Below, piece by piece: positions 58,268-64,000 of a stretch of DNA of 64,000 bases. The notes under the pieces are model-generated. The model saw nothing but the letters and a program-made list of their open reading frames with translations. It was not told the origin of the DNA and did not search any database. Position 1 is the first letter of the stretch. Every line of letters starts with the position of its first letter. This DNA is from Caproicibacter sp046707225. Lineage in GTDB: Bacteria > Bacillota > Clostridia > Oscillospirales > Acutalibacteraceae. The stretch is from positions 11,105-75,104 of the forward strand of contig NZ_JBJKOP010000020.1 in assembly GCF_046707225.1 (NCBI RefSeq), given 5' to 3'. Both the position numbers and the translations under genes were made by a program.

Positions 58268-58295
58268 TGCTCCCGTTTTATACCGAGAGGGAAAA

Positions 58296-59591
58296 ATGAA
58301 CTACGAAGAGGCAATTCAGAAAATTGAAGCGTTGCAGCAATTCGGCTCACGGCCCGGCCTGGAACGCATCGGCAGGCTGATGAAACGGCTTGGAAACCCA
58401 CAGGACAAGCTGAAATTTCTGCATGTGGCGGGAACCAACGGAAAAGGTACCACCTGTGCGCTGCTTGCGTCCGTTCTCCGCTGCGCCGGGTACCGGACGG
58501 GGCTGTATCTTTCGCCCCATCTTACGGATTTCTGCGAACGGATGCAGATGAACGGCCGGATGATTTCACGTGAGGCGCTGGCTTCTCTTGCCGACCGTGT
58601 TTTCCCTGTGATCGAAGAGATGAAATCGCAGGGGGAAATCATCACGGAATTTGAAGCCGTCACCGCGATGGCTTTTCTATGGTATGCGGAAAACAACTGC
58701 GACCTTGTTGTTCTGGAAGTCGGGCTCGGCGGACGTCTGGACGCAACCAATGTCATTCAAAAGCCTCTGGTTTCGGTGATTACCTCCATTTCTCTCGACC
58801 ATACGAAAATTTTGGGAGATACGGTGGAGCAGATTGCCTATGAGAAATGCGGGATCATTAAGGACGGCGGCGTAACGGTCAGTTACCCGGATCAAAAGCC
58901 CGCCGCCCTGGAGACCATTCGCAGGATTGCCGGGGAGCGCCGCAACCGTTTTGTAGACGCGGCCCGCACCGATGTCACGGAGCTTTCCTCCGATCTCTCC
59001 GGTACGCAGCTGCTTTGGCGCGGCACCGGGCTTCGGATCCCGTTCCTTGGGGAACATCAGGTCAAAAACACTGCGACGGCGCTTACTGTTTTGGAAGCGC
59101 TGCGGGAATCCGGTTTTTCCATTCCGGACGAATCGGTAGTCAATGGCTGTTCCGAAGCGGTGTTCCCCGCCCGGTTTGAGGTCTTGTCGCGCAGCCCTCT
59201 CATTATTCTGGACGGAGCGCATAATCCGGACGGCACAGCCGCTCTGGCCGGCGCGATCCGCCGATATCTCTCCGGGCGGCAGCTTGTCGCCGTAATGGGT
59301 ATGCTGCAGGACAAAGATGTTGACGCCGCCCTCAAAAACCTGACGGGGCTGTTCACCCGCGTCATAACGGTGGAACCTTCCAGCCCGCGCGCCATGAATG
59401 CCGGAATGCTGGCACAGCGCTGGCTCCGGCTCGGCGCCGACTCGGAACCTGCCGCCGGGTTTGACGACGCGCTCCGGAAGGCGGATAAATATTTGAAGCC
59501 GGACGGGGCTTTGCTAATCTGCGGATCCCTGTATCTCGCGGGGGACCTTCGCCCCCGCGCACTCAAATTTTGGAATTTAGCTGAAAAGTAG
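58296..59591 (+). CDS. folC: Dihydrofolate synthase / folylpolyglutamate synthase
   Basis: Adds glutamate to dihydropteroate/folates. 431 residues of Mur-ligase fold: VAGTNGKGTTCALLASVLR (P-loop) near 47-65, YLSPHLTDFCERMQMNGR, VLEVGLGGRLDATNV, ISLDHTKILGDTVEQIA and LDGAHNPDGTAAL are all FolC markers. The C-terminal domain (~295-431) is complete. It follows the TfoX-C gene by 28 bases with GAGAGGG as SD. The valS-folC linkage is the usual one in Firmicutes. It ends in a convergent terminator. Confidence 0.95.
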   Translation: MNYEEAIQKIEALQQFGSRPGLERIGRLMKRLGNPQDKLKFLHVAGTNGKGTTCALLASVLRCAGYRTGLYLSPHLTDFCERMQMNGRMISREALASLADRVFPVIEEMKSQGEIITEFEAVTAMAFLWYAENNCDLVVLEVGLGGRLDATNVIQKPLVSVITSISLDHTKILGDTVEQIAYEKCGIIKDGGVTVSYPDQKPAALETIRRIAGERRNRFVDAARTDVTELSSDLSGTQLLWRGTGLRIPFLGEHQVKNTATALTVLEALRESGFSIPDESVVNGCSEAVFPARFEVLSRSPLIILDGAHNPDGTAALAGAIRRYLSGRQLVAVMGMLQDKDVDAALKNLTGLFTRVITVEPSSPRAMNAGMLAQRWLRLGADSEPAAGFDDALRKADKYLKPDGALLICGSLYLAGDLRPRALKFWNLAEK

Positions 59592-59695
59592 AGCTTGTCC
59601 GCTAATTTTGAGCAATCTTTCAGAATAAATTTCAGGCGGATAAAAAAGCCGTAAGTTTTCAACCAAACATTGAAACAGATGACTCTTCAACACAT

Positions 59696-59732
59696 AAAAG
59701 GGGCCGCTGCAAAATTTTGCGGCGGCCCCTTT
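59696..59732. terminator. Bidirectional terminator between folC and the CBM21 gene
   Basis: AAAGGGGCCGC-T-GCAAA/TTTGC-G-GCGGCCCCTTT, about 16 paired bases with flanking A and T runs on both strands. The genes on either side converge. Confidence 0.88.
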
Positions 59733-59750
59733 ATTGCTGAAATTGTAATA

Positions 59751-60482
59751 TTAATAGTGGGTATAATTGTTGCCGAAATTGTTATCGATGTAGGTAATGC
59801 CGTCTACCGTATAAGATACGAAGTATTTTACATTGGAGCCGTGAGGAAGATCGCTCGGTATTTTCCACTGTTCAACATTGCCCGGCAAAGATTTTTCATA
59901 ACTGGCGCTTGCGCTTTTAGAAGTAGCCCAGTTGTCTGTCGTGTATTTTACAAGCACGGTTTTTTCATATCCAAGGTTTTTCAGGAATATCTCTGTGGGA
60001 GTCCCTTCTCTGAGCTGCGCGGTTTTGAGCACACATTTTTCCAGAACGATAGGGACCGTCGGCGAAAGAGTGTAATTATTTCCGTTATTGTTATCCCAAT
60101 AGGTTTTACCGTTGACTTCATATTTAATTGCAAACGTTGCGGGTGAAGAAGGCGCAAAAATGCTAAACTCCCACACGTCATACTGCGGATCTTCGGGATC
60201 ATTTTTCAGATATTGCGCTGAAACATCTTGCCAGGACTTTCCGTCTGTTGTATAATGCACGGTTACATTTTTTTGATACGCAAGATTTTTAACGTCAACA
60301 TATCCCAAATAGCCGCCGTATGCAGCTTCTCCCGGCTCATCTCGCTGGGCGTAAAGCAACTGGACATTCGGGTCCGTACTTGCATACGCTTTTGCGGGAG
60401 ACAGGCAGAGTACCGCCGAAAACATAAAGCAAAAAGCCAAAGCCATACAAATAGCGCGTGATAGATGTTTACTTCTTGTCAT
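59751..60482 (-). CDS. Secreted protein with two CBM21-like starch/glycogen-binding domains
   Basis: 243 residues. A signal peptide (MTRSKH...ALAFCFMFSAVLCLSPAKAYA, cut after ~34) precedes two repeated beta domains. Each has the CBM21 pattern: YQKNVTVHYTTDGKSWQD then WDNNNGNNYT (residues ~43-137), and YEKTVLVKYTTDNWATSKS then IDNNFGNNYTHY (~143-243). No catalytic domain or cell-wall anchor is seen, so it may bind alpha-glucan and present it to other enzymes. ATG 60482 with AAGGAGG at 9 bases. Composition is more AT-rich than its neighbours. CBM21 is my best match; CBM53/25-like modules are the alternative. Confidence 0.8.
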   Translation of the reverse strand: MTRSKHLSRAICMALAFCFMFSAVLCLSPAKAYASTDPNVQLLYAQRDEPGEAAYGGYLGYVDVKNLAYQKNVTVHYTTDGKSWQDVSAQYLKNDPEDPQYDVWEFSIFAPSSPATFAIKYEVNGKTYWDNNNGNNYTLSPTVPIVLEKCVLKTAQLREGTPTEIFLKNLGYEKTVLVKYTTDNWATSKSASASYEKSLPGNVEQWKIPSDLPHGSNVKYFVSYTVDGITYIDNNFGNNYTHY

Positions 60483-60526
60483 AAAATATAACCTCCTTAA
60501 TTTTAACTTAACTTCGCTTAAAATTG

Positions 60527-60536
60527 TTGGTACCAA
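60527..60536 (-). promoter_or_regulatory. Palindrome in the leader of the CBM21 gene, possible operator
   Basis: TTGGTACCAA is a perfect 10-base palindrome inside a partly symmetric AAAATTG...CAATTTTT context. It lies about 15-20 bases after the predicted transcription start, where a carbohydrate-responsive repressor could bind. Confidence 0.4.
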
Positions 60537-60555
60537 TTTTTCCAAGCTACATATT

Positions 60556-60583
60556 ATTGTAATCAATACTATAATACGGTCAA
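60556..60583 (-). promoter_or_regulatory. Promoter of the CBM21 gene
   Basis: On the minus strand TTGACC (60583-60578), 16 bases, TACAAT (60561-60556). Confidence 0.6.
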
Positions 60584-60814
60584 GACTAAAATTTAACAAA
60601 GTTATAAAATGAATTTTCTGATAAAAATAAATATTAGATATAATCTTGCACTTTATATAAACCCATATTTAACATATTAAGTAAATTTATGGAAACAATA
60701 AATTAAATTTTTGAACTTCTGACGGAATAACTATCTGTTTTTGCTTTGTGCAACTTTTCAAACCATGGTGATCCGGGCCTGAAAAAAATCCATCGGATTT
60801 ATTTTCCCGGGGGC
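60584..60814. other. AT-rich intergenic stretch
   Basis: About 230 bases, very AT-rich up to ~60720, without a supported gene. It separates the divergent CBM21 gene and the small-RNA promoter. Confidence 0.4.
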
Positions 60815-60842
60815 TTGCTTTTTTCTAAAAATTGGATATAAT
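60815..60842 (+). promoter_or_regulatory. Promoter of the candidate small RNA
   Basis: TTGCTT (60815-60820), 16 bases, TATAAT (60837-60842). Confidence 0.65.
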
Positions 60843-60848
60843 GATTTC

Positions 60849-60956
60849 ATCAGAGCTTTTATGTTGCAATGGCCGTGCACAGCCATGAGGGGATGGATAA
60901 AAGCTCTTTCTAGCCCTTCCGGTCGGTTCAAACCGGGAGGGCGCATTTTGTTTTTC
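60849..60956 (+). ncRNA. Candidate structured small RNA of about 105 nt
   Basis: An 11-bp perfect stem AGAGCTTTTAT/ATAAAAGCTCT (60852-60862 with 60897-60907) encloses a hairpin ATGGC-CGTGCACA-GCCAT whose loop contains the self-complementary GTGCAC, then GAGGGGATGG as a single strand. A second hairpin (60913-60942, 11 bp including one G-T pair) is followed by TTTTGTTTTTC and looks like the terminator. It has its own promoter and no coding sequence on its strand. I cannot match it to 6S, SRP, tmRNA, RNase P or a riboswitch class. The next gene is 270 bases on, past another terminator. Confidence 0.6.
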
Positions 60957-60976
60957 TGGTAACTTTCCCCTTCGAG

Positions 60977-61008
60977 GCCCCGCCCGATGTGGGCGGGGCT
61001 GATTTTTC
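60977..61008 (+). terminator. Second intrinsic terminator before spoIIAA
   Basis: GCCCCGCCC/GGGCGGGGC, 9 bp, 5-base loop, followed by TGATTTTT. It insulates the spoIIA operon from the small-RNA transcript. Confidence 0.8.
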
Positions 61009-61231
61009 TGTGTCGACAAACTTCGTTAAGATTTTTGCCCTAAGTCTGATAACATTAATTATGTTACATAAATCAGGAAGGACATGCTGTTCGGCGCTGT
61101 TACAAAAACGCTTGAAAGCCGCATTGTTTCCAGTCTTTATTTTATCTTTTTAAGGGATTTTAAATCGTCATCCGTATCGTTCGCATAAAAATGGGCATAC
61201 TACATCAATTCAAAAAACGGGAGGTTTTTCT

Positions 61232-61561
61232 ATGGGCGTCAGGCTGATTCTCAGGGAAGGAGTCCTGACGGCGGTTCTGAGCGGGGAAATTGACCACCAT
61301 TCCGCAAGGGAAATTCGGGGGGAGATTGATGAAACCGCGTCCAGAGTCAAGCCGAAAAAAATTATTTTCGATTTTTCCGCAGTGCAGTTTATGGACAGTT
61401 CCGGCATCGGGCTGATTATGGGCCGCTGCAAACTGATGCAGTTGTGGGGAGGGACGGTGGAAATTGTCCGTCTTCCAAGAAAAATTGAAAAAATCGTTTC
61501 GCTGGCGGGTCTGAACCAGCTATGCGTCATTAAGGGGGAAAATGAATTTGAAGCCGGTTAA
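61232..61561 (+). CDS. spoIIAA: Anti-sigma F factor antagonist SpoIIAA
   Basis: STAS-domain protein of 109 residues that, when dephosphorylated, frees sigma F from SpoIIAB. The regulatory serine is in FMDSSGIGLIMGR near residue 57. ATG 61232 has GGGAGG at 7 bases. It overlaps spoIIAB by 20 bases. The 220 bases upstream, after the terminator at 61008, should hold its promoter: TGTCGAC (61011) resembles a partial Spo0A box, and GGGCATACT (61195) is a weak sigma-F-like -10, neither convincing alone. Confidence 0.94.
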   Translation: MGVRLILREGVLTAVLSGEIDHHSAREIRGEIDETASRVKPKKIIFDFSAVQFMDSSGIGLIMGRCKLMQLWGGTVEIVRLPRKIEKIVSLAGLNQLCVIKGENEFEAG

Positions 61562-61991
61562 TGAAATGTCAGTTTCTTTATTAAGCTGTTCCTCCAACGA
61601 AGCATTTGCCCGTGCCGCGGTCTCGGCGTTCGTTGCGCAGCTGGACCCCACGGTGGACGAGCTCTGCGACATTAAAACCGCGGTTTCCGAGGCGGTTACG
61701 AATTGCATTGTCCACGCATACCGGGACACGATCGGAGTGATATACATAACATGCCGTCTTTATGAGGACGGCGGCATCGTTGTAAAAATCCGCGACAGAG
61801 GCTGCGGAATCGAAAATATCGAGCAGGCAATGCAGCCGCTTTTCACAACGCAGGAGGGAGAACGGGCCGGCCTCGGCTTTGCCGTCATGCAGAGCTTTAT
61901 GGATAAGCTTCGTGTAACCTCCAAACCCGGAAAGGGCACGACGGTCACCATGAAAAAAACGATGGAACGCCGCCCGAAGCAGAATGGATAG
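61542..61991 (+). CDS. spoIIAB: Anti-sigma F factor SpoIIAB
   Basis: GHKL kinase of 149 residues that binds sigma F and phosphorylates SpoIIAA. ATP-site boxes: N box IKTAVSEAVTNCIVHAY, G1 KIRDRGCGI, and ERAGLGFAVM for G2; ends GKGTTVTMKK. Translation starts inside spoIIAA and ends inside the sigF start (overlap 8 bases), so the three proteins are likely coupled at fixed ratios. Confidence 0.94.
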   Translation: MNLKPVNEMSVSLLSCSSNEAFARAAVSAFVAQLDPTVDELCDIKTAVSEAVTNCIVHAYRDTIGVIYITCRLYEDGGIVVKIRDRGCGIENIEQAMQPLFTTQEGERAGLGFAVMQSFMDKLRVTSKPGKGTTVTMKKTMERRPKQNG

Positions 61992-62634
61992 GGATCAGGC
62001 GGTTCGGGAAAATATCGGACTCGTTCATTCCTGCGCAAGGCATTTCCGCGGGCGCGGCGTCGAGTATGACGATTTGTTTCAGGCGGGATGTCTGGGCCTG
62101 GTCAAGGCGGTCGATCATTTTGACCCGGACCGCGGCGTCAAATTTTCCACTTACGCGGTTCCTGTGATCCTGGGGGAAATCCGCAGATTGTTCCGCGACG
62201 GCGGCGCGATCAAAGTCGGCCGCGGGCTCAAGGAGCTTTCGCTTCGCGCTACCCGCCTTTCCGCGTCGTTTTTGGAACGCGAAGGACGATCGCCGACGAT
62301 TCATGAACTCGCCGATTTGCTGGAGGTGGAGCCGGAACAGGCGGCGGAGGCTTTGGGCGCGGCGCAGATGCCGCTTTCCCTGACTGCGACGGAGGAAGAC
62401 GGAGGAGGGCAGATTGATGTCGGCGTTGAATCCAATGATGATAAAATTGCCGAGGTATTGTCGCTTAAGCAGGTCGTGACGGAGCTGGAGCCGCGGGACC
62501 GCAGTATCATCATTTTCCGTTACTTTCAGAACCGTACACAGACGGAAACAGCCTCCGCGCTTGGCATGACGCAGGTGCAGGTGTCCCGGCGGGAAAAGAA
62601 AATTCTGAAAGAATTGCAGTTGAAATTATCATGA
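61984..62634 (+). CDS. sigF: RNA polymerase sigma-F factor
   Basis: 216 residues. Region 2 (YDDLFQAGCLGLVKAVDHFDP; KFSTYAVPVILGEIRRLFRD), region 3 (SPTIHELADLLEVE) and region 4 helix-turn-helix (TETASALGMTQVQVSRREKKIL) are all present. Position after spoIIAB makes it spoIIAC (sigma F) rather than sigma G, which is otherwise similar. It is the first forespore sigma factor. Terminator follows directly. Confidence 0.94.
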   Translation: MDRDQAVRENIGLVHSCARHFRGRGVEYDDLFQAGCLGLVKAVDHFDPDRGVKFSTYAVPVILGEIRRLFRDGGAIKVGRGLKELSLRATRLSASFLEREGRSPTIHELADLLEVEPEQAAEALGAAQMPLSLTATEEDGGGQIDVGVESNDDKIAEVLSLKQVVTELEPRDRSIIIFRYFQNRTQTETASALGMTQVQVSRREKKILKELQLKLS

Positions 62635-62639
62635 AAAGG

Positions 62640-62675
62640 CCGGGAAGCAGCTTGTTCACTGCTTCCCGGTCTTTT
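62640..62675 (+). terminator. Intrinsic terminator after sigF
   Basis: CCGGGAAGCAG/CTGCTTCCCGG, 11 bp, 8-base loop, TCTTTT tail. Confidence 0.87.
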
Positions 62676-62723
62676 GGCATATCATGACTGATACTGCCGC
62701 TTAACGCGTATGAGTTGGTACCT

Positions 62724-63644
62724 TTACTCAGTAATATCTTTAATGTCATAAGGGGTCTGCTGATATACATAATAGTTCAGCCAGTTTGAAAACATCAGGC
62801 TCGCGTGGCTGCGCCAGAGAAACGGCGGTTCTTTGGCTGAATCGTTATCCGGAAAATAATTTTTCGGCATTTCCGGATCAATTCCTTTTTTCAAATCCCG
62901 AAGATATTCATTTTTCAGGGTATCGCGTTCATATTCCTCGTGCCCCGTGACAAAGAACTGCCGGCCGCTTTTTGCCGCGATGATGTGCGGCCCCGCGTCT
63001 TTTGATTCGGTAAGAATTTCGAGCTCCGGATGTACCAGAAGATCCTCCCGGCGGGTTCCGGTGTAACGCGAGTGCGGCGCCCAGAAATCGTCGTCAAATC
63101 CGCGCACCAGCGGGTGCAGCGGGAGAAGGACGCTGTGCATGAAAATCCCGGAGATCTTTTTGGCAAGCAAATATTTTGGAACGCGGTAATGATAATACAG
63201 ACCGGCCTGAGCCCCCCAGCAGATATACATCGTGGAATAAACATTTTTACGGCTCCAGGCCATGATGCCGCAAAGCTCCGGCCAGTAGTCGACCTGCTCA
63301 AACGGGAGCTTTTCCACCGGCGCTCCCGTCACAATCATCCCGTCGAATTTCTGATCCTTCAATTCTGCGAATGTTTTATAAAAGGTATTCAGGTGAGTCT
63401 GAGACGTGTTCTTTGAAAAGTGCGTGGCCATCTGCATCAGCTCGACGTCTACCTGCAGCGGAGAATTGCTCAGCTGACGAAGCAGCTGGGTTTCCGTTTC
63501 GATTTTTGTAGGCATCAGGTTCAATATGACAATTTTCAAAGGACGGATGTCCTGACTCATTGCCCGCTCCTGTGTCATGACAAAAATGTTCTCTGACTCC
63601 AGCACATGCCGAGCGGGAAGAGAATCCCGTATCCTAATCGGCAA
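62724..63644 (-). CDS. metA: Homoserine O-acyltransferase MetA
   Basis: First step of methionine synthesis, activating homoserine by acylation. 306 residues: PLKIVILNLMPTKIETETQLLR near the N-terminus, VTGAPVEKLPFEQVDYW, the catalytic cysteine in MYICWGAQAGLYYHY near 142, and the catalytic histidine region VTGHEEYERDTL near 235. In Firmicutes this family is usually an acetyltransferase although often annotated as succinyltransferase; the residue deciding between them cannot be called safely here. The start is TTG 63644 with AAGGGGGAA at 8 bases. No S-box riboswitch is seen in the very short leader. Confidence 0.94.
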   Translation of the reverse strand: MPIRIRDSLPARHVLESENIFVMTQERAMSQDIRPLKIVILNLMPTKIETETQLLRQLSNSPLQVDVELMQMATHFSKNTSQTHLNTFYKTFAELKDQKFDGMIVTGAPVEKLPFEQVDYWPELCGIMAWSRKNVYSTMYICWGAQAGLYYHYRVPKYLLAKKISGIFMHSVLLPLHPLVRGFDDDFWAPHSRYTGTRREDLLVHPELEILTESKDAGPHIIAAKSGRQFFVTGHEEYERDTLKNEYLRDLKKGIDPEMPKNYFPDNDSAKEPPFLWRSHASLMFSNWLNYYVYQQTPYDIKDITE

Positions 63645-63683
63645 ACCGATTCCCCCTTATTATATAGAAAAGCGCTGTCAAAC

Positions 63684-63712
63684 ATTATAGCAAACATAAG
63701 ATTCTACTTCAA
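63684..63712 (-). promoter_or_regulatory. Sigma-A promoter of metA
   Basis: On the minus strand TTGAAG (63712-63707), 17 bases, TATAAT (63689-63684). The leader before metA is only ~30 bases, too short for a SAM riboswitch. Confidence 0.75.
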
Positions 63713-63757
63713 GAACCTTATATAATCAAAAAACTTTTAAAAAAGGCCAAAAAAGCG

Positions 63758-63786
63758 TTGACAGCGGCTTTAAGACGTGATATTAT
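63758..63786 (+). promoter_or_regulatory. Strong promoter, probably of an rRNA operon
   Basis: TTGACA (63758-63763), 17 bases, TATTAT (63781-63786), with A- and T-rich tracts just upstream that resemble an UP element. It drives a long non-coding leader that runs out of the window. Confidence 0.7.
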
Positions 63787-63794
63787 AGTTAAGC

Positions 63795-64000
63795 CGTCGA
63801 AAAACGGAGCAAAATTCAGAACAGTTTGCTGTAAGCTGAATTGATTTTGAAATTTCTTCTGTTTATTTTGACGATGGGACCTTGAAAATTAAACAACGAG
63901 ACGATAAAGAAGGAACCCGTAAAGATTTCGAGAGTGAAAGTACTTTCGGACGAAAAGAGACGGAAACTCTTTGAAAAAAAACCAAAAGATACGTTAGTGT
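63795..64000 (+). other. Long non-coding leader, probably pre-16S rRNA
   Basis: No open frame with an SD is present. The stretch contains GACCTTGAAAATTAAACAACGAGACG and, near the edge, CTCTTTGAAAAAAAACC, sequences of the kind found in clostridial rRNA leaders and spacers (boxA-like TGCTCTTTGAAA). The 16S gene would begin shortly beyond 64000. Confidence 0.5.

Noticed and set aside
60913..60942. GGTTCAAACC looks like a tRNA T-arm
   Set aside because: No acceptor, D or anticodon arms at tRNA spacing; it is the loop of the small-RNA terminator.
1..64000. Search for insertion sequences, phage genes, CRISPR arrays, toxin-antitoxin or defence genes
   Set aside because: None found; every large open frame that is not a shadow belongs to a housekeeping, sporulation, transport or small unknown family.

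Overview
The window reads as chromosomal housekeeping DNA of an endospore-forming Clostridia-type Firmicute with moderately high GC, probably near the Oscillospiraceae/Ruminococcaceae. This rests on family content and gene order, not on any search. Spore genes are present (yqfC-yqfD, a ylbJ/spoVV-like gene, a PASTA-containing PBP of SpoVD type, spoIIAA-spoIIAB-sigF). Shine-Dalgarno sites are strong GGAGG types, TTG and GTG starts are frequent, and many promoters match TTGACA-N17-TATAAT. I see no insertion sequence, prophage, CRISPR array or tRNA.

Layout. 1-4.5 kb: leuB 3' end, cysK, a gpsA-like gene, an Mrp/NBP35 ATPase and a TetR regulator. 4.5-13.9 kb, mostly minus strand: clpB behind a ribbon-helix-helix protein, a D-2-hydroxyacid dehydrogenase, a tspO gene with a stop at codon 5, a glycosyltransferase, a 57-residue protein, a tandem HD protein and a ylbJ-like gene. 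14-23.5 kb: yqfC-yqfD-phoH-ybeY-dgkA-era-yqzL-recO, then GNAT, ACT, mutS2 and a YpmS-like gene. 23.5-28 kb: ylxM-ffh-rpsP-khpA, a THF riboswitch with folT, then rimM-trmD. 28-32 kb: an HPr-family gene, uvrC, rsmD, coaD and a coiled-coil gene.

32-44 kb is the division and cell-wall (dcw) cluster: mraZ-rsmH-ftsL-PBP-[degenerate Mur-ligase-like gene]-mraY-ftsW-murG-murA-divIB-ftsZ. It has no murC, murD, murE, murF or ftsA. 44-49 kb: corA behind a proline/aspartate leader ORF, an orphan fumarase beta subunit, a CDF transporter, and htpG under a near-perfect CIRCE. 49.5-55.3 kb: a bactofilin, a PadR/DUF2812 pair, a DUF3810 protein, a Na/Pi symporter behind a triple PhoP-box-like repeat, and a LURP-one-like protein. 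55.3-64 kb: valS, a TfoX-C protein, folC, a secreted double-CBM21 protein, a probable small RNA, spoIIAA-AB-sigF, metA, and at the right edge a strong promoter with a long leader resembling the start of an rRNA operon.

The items I would look at first are the leader ORF of corA (resembles MgtL), the dead Mur-ligase paralogue in the dcw cluster, the unassigned small RNA at about 60.85 kb, the alternative anti-SD hairpin of the folT riboswitch, the PhoP-box triple repeat, and the early stop in tspO.
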